Positions 24,569-32,891 of a stretch of DNA of 64,000 nt are shown here, piece after piece (the first letter of the stretch is position 1; every line of letters starts with the position of its first letter). This DNA is from Rhodobacter calidifons (GTDB taxonomy: Bacteria; Pseudomonadota; Alphaproteobacteria; Rhodobacterales; Rhodobacteraceae): positions 248,001 through 312,000 of the forward strand of contig NZ_JAANHS010000002.1 in assembly GCF_011174775.1 (NCBI RefSeq). The letters run 5' to 3'. The translations under genes and the position numbers were made by a program. Below the pieces are notes generated by a model. The model saw only the letters and a list, made by a program, of their open reading frames with translations. It was not told the DNA's origin and did no database searches.

Positions 24569-25904
24569 ACGTGCAAACCCCCGTCGCTGCGATGCCGATG
24601 AGCATGCCCGCCGATTACTACGACATGACGCGTGTCCGGCCCGAGGTGGCCGAGGCGATGCGGAAGATCAACGCGATGGGGCCGGTCTTTGCCGCGCGGG
24701 CGAAGGCGGTGGATGACGAGGCGTCGTTTCCGGTGGCGAATTACCGCGATCTGGCAGAGGCGGGGTTCCTGGGTCTGTCGATCCCGCAGGAGTTCGGCGG
24801 CTGGGGCTTTTCCATGGGCGAATATGCCATGGTGGGCGCCGAGATCGCCAAGTATTGCGGGGCGACGGCGCTGACCTTCAACATGCACAACTCGTCCATG
24901 GCCTGGTCGCGGTTCATGTATGACATGCCGAACCTGACCGAGGCCGAGCGGGCGGAGTTTGCGCCGCTGCGCGCGCGGCAGTTCACCCGGGCGATGAAGG
25001 AGCGGGCGATCTATTCGCAGCCCATATCCGAGGGCGGGCAGAACTGGACCTCGAAGCCGAACCAGACCCAGTGCCGCGCGGTCGAGGGGGGCTGGAAGAT
25101 CAACGGGTTCAAGAAGTTCGCCTCGCTGGCCGGGTATTGCGACTACTATACCATCGTCTGCACCGAGGTGTTCGAAGGCGTGGAACCCCGGCACGAGGAC
25201 ACGATGCTGTTCGTCGTCCACAAGGATGCGCCGGGCCTGACGGTGAAGGGCGACTGGGACCCGCTGGGGATGCGGGGGACGAACAGCCGGGACCTCATTC
25301 TGAAAGACGTTTTCGTCACGGCCGATGACCTTCTCATGCCGCGCGGCATCTTCGGCAAGACCCTGCCGAACTGGCCGCACATGATGGCGACGCTTTCGCC
25401 CACCTACATGGGCGTGGCGCAGGGGGCCTATGATTTCACCATCGCTTATCTGAAGGGTCAGGTGCCGGGGCAACCGCCGATCGACCGGCGGATGTATGCG
25501 ACGAAGCGTGTGGCTGTCAGCAAGATGTATGCCCGGCTGGCCAACATGCGCGCGCTCTGGTGGCAGGCGTTTTCCGAGGCGAAGGGGATGCCGTCCAAGG
25601 CCGAGGTGATGCGGATGTATGCGGCGCAGTACAACGTGATGGAGGGCGTGCAGGAGATCACCGCCCTCGCGATCCGCACCTGCGGCGGGCAGTCGATGCT
25701 GAAGTCCTTGCCGCTGAACGGATGTACCGCGACAGCCGCTGCGGGGCGTTGATGCTGCCCTATACCTCGGAAATCATGGAGGATTACATCGGGGTGCTGG
25801 CGCTGTACGAGATGGACGAGCTGGACAGCGCCCCCGGCGACGAGGGCGGCGCGCGCAATTCCCTGTGGCGGGGGGACAGCGGGTCCCTGAAGGCGCTGCG
25901 CTGA
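24565..25904 (+). pseudogene. Acyl-CoA dehydrogenase with a one-base frameshift
   Basis: A flavin acyl-CoA dehydrogenase split by a single missing base. From ATG 24565 the frame runs with normal ACAD features (GLSIPQEFGGWGFS, then a flavin-contacting region and CGGQSMLKSLPL) up to about 25716, then goes wrong and stops at 25752. The expected end, RMYRDSRCGALMLPYTSEIMEDYIG, continues in another frame to 25904. Restoring one G after CTG at about 25716 (CTGGAACGG) rebuilds the usual LERMYRD motif and a 446-residue protein. It is either a real inactivating mutation or a sequencing error. Coupled to its neighbours by ATGA and TGATG overlaps. Confidence 0.8.
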
Positions 25905-27337
25905 TGGGGCGGGAGATAATCCAGCTTCAGGGACATGTGCCCCATGCGCCGGAGGACGTGTGGCGGGTCGTGCGCGATTTCAGCGGGGCCTGGCATCCGT
26001 GGGTGGCGACGATCCGCGAGGAGCGGGGGGCGAAGGGGGCGCGCATTCGGGCCTTTACGGTCGCGGGCGAGGATACGACCTACCGTGAGCAGCTGACCTA
26101 CTCTTCCGACAGCGACCGTGTGCTGGGCTATACCCATCTGGAGGGCATCCGCGATTGCGAGGCTTATGATGCGCGGGTCACGGTGAGCCCGGCCGAGGCG
26201 GGCAGGTCGGTGGTTGGCTGGACCGCGACTGTGCGGGCTCCGACGGGGCGGCTGGGGGCGATCTGCGAGGGGACGAAAAGGGTTTTCGAAGCGGGCATCG
26301 CGGCGCTGGGTGACGCGGCGGCGATACCCTTTCCCCGGCCCTTGCGCTCCGGGCGAGAGGGGGATGCATCAGGCCCGGACGCGGGGGTCCGGCTGGAGAC
26401 GCTCGTCTTCGACGATCTGCCCCGGCTGGCCCTGTCCATCGCCGCCGCCCCACCCCCTCCCTCCCCCACGCGGGGGGAGGGAGGCTCCCGGCTTTCGGGG
26501 TCCGGCGCTGCGGCATCCGCTGCGCGCCTCCCCTCCCCCCTGTGGGGAGGGGAGGGGGGTGGGCGGCGCGCGCCAGGCGGGCGGCTGTGCCTGTTCCTGC
26601 ACGGGATCGGGGGGGGGCGGTCGAACTGGGAGGATCAGTTGCGCGCGGTGGGCGGCGTGATGCGGGCGGCGGCGCTGGATCTGCTGGGGTATGGCGACAG
26701 CTCGCTGGGCGCGCGGCAGTCCACGGTGGACGATTATTGCGCCGATATCCTGCGGGTGGCGGAAAGGCTGGGGGCAACGCGGCTGGTGCTGGTGGGGCTG
26801 TCCTACGGGTCGTGGATCGCCACCTCCTTCGCCATGCGGCATCCCGAGATGCTGGACGCTCTGGTCCTGTCCGGCGGCTGCACCGGCATGTCCGAGGCGG
26901 GGCCGGACGAGCGCGAGGCGTTCCGGGTCAGCCGCGAGGTGCCGTTGACCGCGGGGCAGACCCCGGCCGATTTTGCGCCCGCCGTGGTGAAGGTGCTGGC
27001 CAGCCCCGGCGCGTCAGAGGCGGTGCGGCAGAGGCTGTTCGACAGCATGGCGGCAATCCCGGCGGCGACCTACCGCGATGCGCTGACCTGCTTCACCAAC
27101 CCCTTGGAGCGCTTCGATTTCTCGCGTCTGACGATGCCGGTCCTGCTGTTGACAGGCGAGCATGACCGGCTGGCACCCCCATCCGAAATCCGGGGGGTTG
27201 CGGGGCGCATCTGGGATCTGGCGCCTCGGCCGGATGTGCGGTTCGAGGTGATTGCAGGCGCAGGCCATGTCTGCAATGTCGAGGCACCCGCGGCCTACAA
27301 CCGCCCGCTTCTGGACCTGCTGGAGCGGCTGCCGTGA
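25904..27337 (+). CDS. SRPBCC domain fused to alpha/beta hydrolase
   Basis: A 477-residue two-domain protein. Residues 1-145 are an SRPBCC/polyketide-cyclase-like lipid-binding fold (HVPHAPEDVWRVVRDFSGAWHPW). From about 162 an alpha/beta hydrolase starts (RLETLVFDDLPRLALS) and continues with FLHGIGG (oxyanion loop), Ser300 in GLSYGS, Asp421 in TGEHDRL and His455 in GAGHVCNVE, a complete triad. Between the second strand and the HG loop, residues about 181-226 are Pro/Gly/Arg-rich sequence encoded by an inserted palindromic element. Beside a NicX-like dioxygenase the hydrolase may act as an N-formylmaleamate deformylase (NicD-like); this is inference. Start ATG overlaps the preceding stop. Confidence 0.8.
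   Translation: MGREIIQLQGHVPHAPEDVWRVVRDFSGAWHPWVATIREERGAKGARIRAFTVAGEDTTYREQLTYSSDSDRVLGYTHLEGIRDCEAYDARVTVSPAEAGRSVVGWTATVRAPTGRLGAICEGTKRVFEAGIAALGDAAAIPFPRPLRSGREGDASGPDAGVRLETLVFDDLPRLALSIAAAPPPPSPTRGEGGSRLSGSGAAASAARLPSPLWGGEGGGRRAPGGRLCLFLHGIGGGRSNWEDQLRAVGGVMRAAALDLLGYGDSSLGARQSTVDDYCADILRVAERLGATRLVLVGLSYGSWIATSFAMRHPEMLDALVLSGGCTGMSEAGPDEREAFRVSREVPLTAGQTPADFAPAVVKVLASPGASEAVRQRLFDSMAAIPAATYRDALTCFTNPLERFDFSRLTMPVLLLTGEHDRLAPPSEIRGVAGRIWDLAPRPDVRFEVIAGAGHVCNVEAPAAYNRPLLDLLERLP
26444..26581. repeat. Palindromic element inserted in frame in the hydrolase
   Basis: Two GC-only hairpins flank a central segment: CCTCCCTCCCCC/GGGGGGAGGGAGG near 26456-26492 and CCTCCCCTCCCC/GGGGAGGGGAGG near 26530-26562, and the outer arms also pair with each other. 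It is read as PPPPSPTRGEGGSR...PSPLWGGEGG, a translation that is typical of dispersed proteobacterial palindromic repeats. The length leaves the reading frame open. Confidence 0.75.
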
Positions 27338-28014
27338 CCGGCTCGCGTCGCCAGCAGAACCGGCTGAACCGGGAACGGGCGATCCTGGATGCGGCGCTGA
27401 AGGTCTTTGCGGCGCAGGGCTACACGGGCGCCTCGATGGATGCGGTGGCGGCCGAGGCGGGGGTGACGAAGCCCACGCTTTACAGCTACTTCCCGTCGAA
27501 GGAGAGCCTGTTCCAAGCGATGATGCTGGGCAAGCGCGACGTCATGCTGGACGTGTTCGAGCATCCCTCGGGCGACATGGTGGCCGACCTCTTGGTCTTT
27601 GCCTGGGCCTATGCCGACACGGTGATGCGGCCCGAGATGCTGTCGCTGGCGCGGCTGATCATCGGCGAGGTGCAAAGGTTCCCGGAAATTGGCCGGGCCT
27701 ATCAGGCATCCGGCCCGGACCACCTGTTGCGCGGGATCATGCGCTATCTGGACAGCCAGCGCCGCGCCGGGCGGCTGGCGTTCGACGATGCGGAACTGGC
27801 GGCGCAGGACCTGTGGGGTCTGATCCTGTCGGCGCCCCGGACGCAGGCATTGTACATGCCCGATGCCCTGCCCGATCGGGCAACGCTGCATCGCTATATC
27901 ACGAACGGCCTGCGGGTATTCCTGAAGGCCTATTCGACGGCCCCCGCGCCGGACCTGCACCAACTCGAGGCGCTGGCAAGCGCCCCTTCGCAACAGGTGA
28001 GACATGACGCTTGA
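27334..28014 (+). CDS. TetR-family regulator of the operon
   Basis: A 226-residue TetR regulator. The N-terminal DNA-binding helices are clear: ERAILDAALKVFAAQGYTGAS, then VAAEAGVTKPTLYSYFPSKESL. The C-terminal ligand domain resembles the AefR-like type (LARLIIGEVQRFPEI). It starts with GTG overlapping the stop of the hydrolase (GTGA) and ends 11 bases inside the next gene, so it is an internal operon member. The likely operator is the dyad at 23459-23476, and the inducer would be the operon's substrate. Confidence 0.9.
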   Translation: MTGSRRQQNRLNRERAILDAALKVFAAQGYTGASMDAVAAEAGVTKPTLYSYFPSKESLFQAMMLGKRDVMLDVFEHPSGDMVADLLVFAWAYADTVMRPEMLSLARLIIGEVQRFPEIGRAYQASGPDHLLRGIMRYLDSQRRAGRLAFDDAELAAQDLWGLILSAPRTQALYMPDALPDRATLHRYITNGLRVFLKAYSTAPAPDLHQLEALASAPSQQVRHDA

Positions 28015-29122
28015 CGACTATCTGGCCGATCCCGGCAGCCGCTTTGCCACGGTGGCGATGACGGATACCAACAGTCTGTTGCGCGGGCAGATGGTGTCGG
28101 TGGGCAGCCTGCGGGGGATTGTCAGGGCCGGGATGGGCATGGCCCCGGCGCAGCTGGCGCTGGACCCGGCCAGCGTGCGGCGGATGCCGTGGTCGAAGCC
28201 GGGGCATGACCTGCTGGTGCTGTCGAATTTCTCCGGGGCCTCGGCGGAGCTGTGCCCCCGGTCGATCCTGTCGCGGGTGCTGGCGCGGGCGGCAGAGCCG
28301 GGGTTCGTCCCGAAATACGGGATGGAACTGGACTGCACCCTGTTCGACGAGACCCCGGAAAGCGACCTCGCCAAGGGCTATCCCAACCTGAAGCCCGCGA
28401 CGCCGCATGTCGGCCACGACCTGATCCTGTATCAGGCGGTGCAGACGGAATGGTATGAGCGGGCGCTGGCCTTGCGGCAGGGAAAGACCGTCACCTTCAT
28501 GCCGCGCCGGAGCGAGACGGCGGACAGCCAGTCGATCCACCTGCACATGAGCCTGAAGGACAAGGCGGGGGCGCCGGTGTTCTGGGATGCCGCGCAGAAG
28601 AACGGGGTCAGCGAGACGTTCCGGCATTTCCTCGGCGGGTTGCAGGCCTATGTCGGGGATATGACGCTGCTCTTCCAGCCCACCGTGAACAGCTATCGCC
28701 GGTTCGCCCCCGGCACTTTCGCGCCGCCCGCCCTGACCTGGGGTTACGAGAACCGCACCACCTGTTTCCGGCTGGTCGGGCATGACGCGGGGGCGCTGCG
28801 GGTGGAGAACCGGCTGCCGGGGGCCGACACCAACCCCTATCTCACCACCGCCGCGACGCTGGCCGCGGGCGTCGCGGGCATCCTGGGACGGATCGAGCCC
28901 GACCCCGAGGTCATCGGGTCCAGCTATGCGCAGGAACCGTCGCGCGACTTTGCCCGGTCGATGCCCGAGGCGAACGCGCGGCTGCGCGGCTCGGCCTTCG
29001 CGCGCGACTGGCTGGGGGACCGTTTTGTCGATGGCTTCACGGCCACGCGTGAGGCACAACATGACGCGTTCCGCCGGAAGGTTCCGGACGTGGAACTGCA
29101 ACGCTTCTTCGATCTTGGGTGA
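28004..29122 (+). CDS. Glutamine-synthetase-like protein with internal deletion
   Basis: A 372-residue member of the glutamine synthetase/gamma-glutamyl ligase superfamily, about 60 residues shorter than usual. The N-terminal beta-grasp half (FATVAMTDTNSLLRGQM) and the catalytic start (YGMELDCTLFDE, residues 105-116) are present, as is SQSIHLHMSL near 175-184 and the later NRxPGAD-type segment. Between TEWYE (about 148-152) and RALALRQGK the sequence jumps over the stretch that should carry the HEExGPGxxE metal ligands. The reading frame is intact, but ligase activity is doubtful. In related operons such enzymes gamma-glutamylate amines. Start ATG 28004 lies after AGGTGAG inside the TetR 3' end. 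Confidence 0.75.
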   Translation: MTLDDYLADPGSRFATVAMTDTNSLLRGQMVSVGSLRGIVRAGMGMAPAQLALDPASVRRMPWSKPGHDLLVLSNFSGASAELCPRSILSRVLARAAEPGFVPKYGMELDCTLFDETPESDLAKGYPNLKPATPHVGHDLILYQAVQTEWYERALALRQGKTVTFMPRRSETADSQSIHLHMSLKDKAGAPVFWDAAQKNGVSETFRHFLGGLQAYVGDMTLLFQPTVNSYRRFAPGTFAPPALTWGYENRTTCFRLVGHDAGALRVENRLPGADTNPYLTTAATLAAGVAGILGRIEPDPEVIGSSYAQEPSRDFARSMPEANARLRGSAFARDWLGDRFVDGFTATREAQHDAFRRKVPDVELQRFFDLG

Positions 29123-29126
29123 TCCG

Positions 29127-29645
29127 ATGCCAGATGCTGCCGACCTGCGCGCCGCTTTCGTCGAAGGGATGAGCCGCGCGGCCACCTTCGTTGCCGTCGC
29201 CACCACCGATGGCGAGGGCGGACGGGCCGGGGTGACGGTCTCGTCGCTGACCTCGGTCTCGGCCGATGGCGAGATGCCGTCGCTTCTGGTCTGCATCAAC
29301 CGGCAATCCCCGGCAGCGACAGCGATCCTGCAAAACCGGGCCTTCTGCGCCAATCTTCTGGCCGAGACCCAGCAGGACCTGGCCAACCTGTTCGCAGGCC
29401 GCAGCGGCACCGACCGGACGGAACGCTTTGACCGCGTGACCTGGGAGGCGGGGCCGCTGGGCCAGCCGCTTCTGGCAGGCGCGACGGCAAGCTTCGAATG
29501 CCGGCTGGCGACGGCGCTGTTGTGGGAGACGCATCACATCATCGTCGGGCGGGTCGCGGCCGTCCGGCTGTCGGACAATGCCTCGGCGCTGCTTTACGGC
29601 CAGAGGGCCTATCGCAGGGCAATAGATCTGGGCGAAGATCGTTAA
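29127..29645 (+). CDS. Flavin reductase family protein
   Basis: A 172-residue flavin reductase of the HpaC/split-barrel type, which supplies reduced FMN or FAD to a two-component monooxygenase. Typical segments are FVAVATTDGEG, TVSSLTSVSADGEMPSLLVCINRQS and FCANLLAETQQDLANLFAGR. The start lies four bases after the GS-like stop. No oxygenase partner is in this window after it, though ring hydroxylation would be needed upstream of a NicX step. It ends 94 bases before the permease remnant. Confidence 0.85.
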   Translation: MPDAADLRAAFVEGMSRAATFVAVATTDGEGGRAGVTVSSLTSVSADGEMPSLLVCINRQSPAATAILQNRAFCANLLAETQQDLANLFAGRSGTDRTERFDRVTWEAGPLGQPLLAGATASFECRLATALLWETHHIIVGRVAAVRLSDNASALLYGQRAYRRAIDLGEDR

Positions 29646-29739
29646 CCCGTCAAGCAACTCCGGCGCAGGAACGACCGCAGGAGAGATCCGAGGACCGGCC
29701 CGGCGACAAGCCGGGGCGGTTTCGCAACATGGAGGGAAC

Positions 29740-30387
29740 ATGACGGAATTCGCCGAAATCGGGCCGAACCGGCTTCGACGCAATTCGCCGGGGCTGCTGG
29801 CCTTCGCGGCGAGCTATGTGGCGATGAGCCGCCACGTCATCAACGCCGGCGCCTTCTGTGCCCATGCCGCGCGCGGCTCGGGTGGGGGCATGGGCGGGCG
29901 GTGTCGGTCATGGCGCTGGTGGCCTAGATGTGAAATCTCGGGAGGTTGTTCACCCGGAACGGGGTTAGGCTGCGATCGCCACGTGGACCTGTCGGCGCGG
30001 GTGCTGATCGTGCTGGCGATCTTTGCCGGGCCGGGGCCGGACCCGATCCTGAACATGTTCACCTGGATCAGCCAGATCGGCACCCTGGGGGTGATCGGGA
30101 TGATGGCGATCACCTTGGTTTCGGTGATCGCCTTCTTTTCAAAGCAGGGCGGCGGTTCGCCCCTGTCGACGAAGATCCTGCCGGCGATCGCCGGGCTGAT
30201 CATGACGGCGCTGTTCGTCTACATCTTTCTGAACTACGGCGACCTGACCGGAACCAGGGGCGGATCGCTGAGCTGGATCCTGCCGGCGCTGATCCCGCTG
30301 GGCGGTCTGATCGGCTATCTGCTGGCGATGCGGCTGAGGGCCGCAGACCCCGCGCGCTTTGCGACGATGGGCCAGACCCAGGACTGA
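29740..30387 (+). pseudogene. Collapsed APC-family permease
   Basis: An open frame of 215 codons joins two ends of an amino-acid/polyamine permease. The start (RRNSPGLLAFAASYVAMSRHVINAGAF) is the first one or two helices of an APC transporter. In the middle the sequence is out of frame (a GRAVSVMALVA stretch continues in another frame before a stop). After about 29980 the last two or three helices appear (FTWISQIGTLGVIGMMAI, ILPAIAGLIMTALFVYIFLNY, WILPALIPLGGLIGYL). Some 250 residues of the transporter are gone. The ATG at 29740 has a good GGAGGG site, so it was once the operon's uptake gene. Confidence 0.7.
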
Positions 30388-30431
30388 CGGCAGTTGCGCC
30401 GGGGCGGGGAGACCTGCCCCGGGGCCGGTCG

Positions 30432-31235
30432 TCAGAACCCGGCAAGCAGCGCGAGCAGTGCGGCGCTGCCGACCAGGATGCGCCACCAGCCGAACAGGGC
30501 ATAGCCATTGCGGCTGATGTAACTCAGCACCCAGCGCACCACGAGGACCGCCGTCACGAAGGCCACGGCAAAGCCCACCGCAATCTCCCAGAGCGCGCTG
30601 AAATCCAGCACGTCGCGGTTCTTGAACAGGTCGTAGGCCACGGCCGCGCCCATCGTCGGCAGCGACAGGAGGAACGAGAACTCTGCCGCCGCGCGCTTCT
30701 CGACCCCCATCAGAAGGGCGCCGACAATGGTCGCCCCTGACCGGCTGACGCCCGGCACCATGGCCAGGCACTGGCAGACCCCGATCGCCAGCGACTTGCC
30801 GAAGGGAAGCGACAGCGCATCGTGATGCACCGGCCTTGGCGCAATCCGGTCGATCACCAGAAGCACGATTCCCCCAAGGATCAGCATGACGGCGATCAGC
30901 ATCGGCGTTTCAAAGAGCACGTTCTTGATGAAGTCATGCGCCATGAGCCCGACCACCACCGCCGGCAGGAAGGCCAGCAGGATCGAGACGATCGCCCGCC
31001 GCGCCGCATCATCCTGCCGCGCCCGCAATACCAGCCGGGTGACCAGAGCCGCATAGACGGCCGTCAGGGCAAGGATCGCGCCAAGCTGGATCACAACCTC
31101 GAAGGTCTTGCCCTTGGACTCGAAGCCCAGGAAATGCCCCGCCAGAAGCAGGTGCCCGGTCGATGACACCGGCAGGAACTCGGTCAGCCCCTCCAGCAGG
31201 CCCAGAAGGGCGGCGATCAATGTTGTGTCTTGCAT
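30432..31235 (-). CDS. uppP: Undecaprenyl-diphosphatase
   Basis: Membrane enzyme that dephosphorylates undecaprenyl pyrophosphate to recycle the lipid carrier for peptidoglycan and other wall polymers; 267 residues with about eight helices. The two BacA/UppP signatures are present: [14 protein letters not shown] near residues 15-28 and [10 protein letters not shown] near 160-170. Last gene of a minus-strand set with the cytochrome-like fragment and the NDUFA9-type gene. It converges with the permease remnant, 44 bases apart. Confidence 0.95.
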   Translation of the reverse strand: MQDTTLIAALLGLLEGLTEFLPVSSTGHLLLAGHFLGFESKGKTFEVVIQLGAILALTAVYAALVTRLVLRARQDDAARRAIVSILLAFLPAVVVGLMAHDFIKNVLFETPMLIAVMLILGGIVLLVIDRIAPRPVHHDALSLPFGKSLAIGVCQCLAMVPGVSRSGATIVGALLMGVEKRAAAEFSFLLSLPTMGAAVAYDLFKNRDVLDFSALWEIAVGFAVAFVTAVLVVRWVLSYISRNGYALFGWWRILVGSAALLALLAGF

Positions 31236-31280
31236 GTCCTACCTGTCGCGAACCCGCTTGGCCCGCACTGTCCCGTCTGC

Positions 31281-31538
31281 CTACACGACGCCCCGGATCT
31301 CGGCCTCGCCGCGCAGGCGCTGCAACAGGGGGCTCGCCGGATCGCCCGCCATCGCCACCGGACCGTTCTCGCTGCCCGCGAGCACGCCGGCATGGGTATC
31401 CAGCCGCAGGCCCAGCGGCGCATCCTCGCCCGAATGGCAGACCACGCTGCGGTCGGCGAACAGCGCGCCCACCCGGTCGAAATCCTGCGCCGCCCCTGGC
31501 GTGGCCAAGACGGCCGGCGCAAGGGCCGCGCCGCGCAT
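31281..31538 (-). CDS. Truncated c-type-cytochrome-like protein lacking CxxCH
   Basis: An 85-residue ORF that resembles the start of short exported cytochrome-like domains: a signal-like N-terminus ([18 protein letters not shown]), then FADRSVVCHSGEDAPLGLRLDTHAG. The heme site reads SVVCH where CxxCH is expected, so the first cysteine is lost. The usual C-terminal half, with its methionine ligand, is also absent after RGEAEIRGVV. Its ATG overlaps the stop of the NDUFA9-type gene. It is either a degenerate pseudogene or a small exported protein without heme. Confidence 0.5.
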   Translation of the reverse strand: MRGAALAPAVLATPGAAQDFDRVGALFADRSVVCHSGEDAPLGLRLDTHAGVLAGSENGPVAMAGDPASPLLQRLRGEAEIRGVV

Positions 31539-32524
31539 CAGAACTTCTTAAGGTTCTTGGCCGAGCGCTTGATCGCCGCGAACTGGCCCGAAGGGCGGAA
31601 GCGCCAGAGGTAGTCGGGCAGCACGGCCTCCATCGCGGTGGGGGTGATGCCGAGGTCGGCAAGACCCTTCGCGCCCGGAGAGACCACATTGTCGCGGGCA
31701 AGGTTGCGCACCTGGTCGCGGGTCAGCATCCTGTTCTCGACCAGGCCAAGGGTCAGCGCCTGCACCATGTCGAAGCCGAAGGCCATGATCCGGGCGAGGA
31801 AGAAGGGCAGGTTCACGATGGCGCGGCGGCGCTCGATGATCGCCAGCATCCGGCGCATCAGGCCACGGAACGTATCGACCTCGGGTCCGCCGAGTTCGTA
31901 GATCCCGGGCGCGGCCTGGCCCAGAACGCCCTTGACCGCCGCCTGCGCGACATCGCCCACATAGACGGGCTGGAACTTCGTCTCGGCCCCCACGACCGGC
32001 AGGACGGGGCCCAGCCGGGTCATGCCGGCGAAGCGGTTGAAGAACTGGTCCTCGGGGCCGAAGATGACCGAGGGGCGCAGGATCACCGCGGTCGGGAAGG
32101 CTGCAAGGACGGCGGCCTCTCCCTCCGCCTTGGTGCGGGCGTATTCGCTGTCGGATGCGGCATCGGCGCCGATGGCCGAGATGTGGACCAGCCGCCCGAC
32201 GCCCTCCTCGGCCGCGATGCGCGCGATGCGGCCGGCCCCTTCGGCCTGCACGGCGCCAAAGCTGTTGCGGCCGACGCCGTTCAGGATGCCGACGCAGTTC
32301 ACCACCGCATCGGCGCCCCGGATCATGGCACGGACCGAGGCATCGTCGCGGATGTTGCAGGCCAGAGGTTCCACCTGGCCGGGCGTACCGTAGGGTTTGA
32401 CGAACAGCGCCTCGTTCGGGCGGCGGACGGCGACGCGCACGCGCCAGCCTTCCCTGGCCATGGCCCGGGCGATGTAGCGTCCGACAAAGCCCGACCCGCC
32501 GAAGATGGTGACCAGCCTGCTCAT
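31538..32524 (-). CDS. Complex I NDUFA9-subunit-like NAD(P)-binding protein
   Basis: A 328-residue short-chain-type epimerase-fold protein of the NDUFA9 group, which in alphaproteobacteria and mitochondria associates with respiratory complex I. The Rossmann loop [14 protein letters not shown] is at residues 6-19; HISAIGAD and a YARTK sequence near 130 stand in for the SDR catalytic tyrosine-lysine pair. The helical C-terminus ([21 protein letters not shown]) may touch the membrane. First gene of the minus-strand operon leading to uppP. Confidence 0.85.
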   Translation of the reverse strand: MSRLVTIFGGSGFVGRYIARAMAREGWRVRVAVRRPNEALFVKPYGTPGQVEPLACNIRDDASVRAMIRGADAVVNCVGILNGVGRNSFGAVQAEGAGRIARIAAEEGVGRLVHISAIGADAASDSEYARTKAEGEAAVLAAFPTAVILRPSVIFGPEDQFFNRFAGMTRLGPVLPVVGAETKFQPVYVGDVAQAAVKGVLGQAAPGIYELGGPEVDTFRGLMRRMLAIIERRRAIVNLPFFLARIMAFGFDMVQALTLGLVENRMLTRDQVRNLARDNVVSPGAKGLADLGITPTAMEAVLPDYLWRFRPSGQFAAIKRSAKNLKKF

Positions 32525-32677
32525 CCGCGCGTTCCTCCACTGGCGCCGGGAAGGCGCCGGACTCCTTCCGGATCAATAGCGGCGGCATCCGGTCCGGGCA
32601 AGGCCAAAGCGGACCCGAGATTTTTCCCGGCGGGGCCGTTGACTCTGCCAGATCGCGCCGTTACATCGCCCATCAGT

Positions 32678-32762
32678 GCCCAGATGGCGGAATTGGTAGA
32701 CGCACTGGTTTCAGGTACCAGCGCCGCAAGGCGTGGAGGTTCGAGTCCTCTTCTGGGCACCA
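32678..32762 (+). tRNA. tRNA-Leu (anticodon CAG)
   Basis: An 85-nt tRNA gene including encoded CCA. The acceptor stem GCCCAGA pairs with TCTGGGC, the D-arm carries GGTAGA, and the anticodon stem CTGGT/ACCAG encloses TTCAGGT with CAG at 32712-32714. A long variable arm, as in all leucine tRNAs, precedes the T-arm with GTTCGAGTC. It reads CTG codons. A rho-independent terminator follows after five bases. Confidence 0.97.
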
Positions 32763-32766
32763 AGAC

Positions 32767-32808
32767 AAAAGGCCCGCAACCCTAACCGGTTGCAGGCCTT
32801 TTGCTTTT
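32767..32808 (+). terminator. Rho-independent terminator after tRNA-Leu
   Basis: AAAAGGCC-C-GCAACC pairs with GGTTGC-A-GGCCTTTT around a six-base loop, followed by GCTTTTC. This is a strong stem with T-runs on both sides, so it may work in both directions and also end the minus-strand trcR transcript. Confidence 0.85.
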
Positions 32809-32844
32809 CCGGGCGTCGGTGAGATCGCGACCCTGCGCAACGAA

Positions 32845-32871
32845 GAACCCGGCCGCAGGGCGACCGGGTTC
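32845..32871 (-). terminator. Hairpin downstream of trcR
   Basis: GAACCCGG (32845-32852) pairs with CCGGGTTC (32864-32871), 20 bases beyond the trcR stop. There is only a weak T-tract after it, so termination may depend on this stem together with the stronger one at 32767. Confidence 0.5.
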
Positions 32872-32891
32872 GGAAAGCAGGCGGTGCGGGA

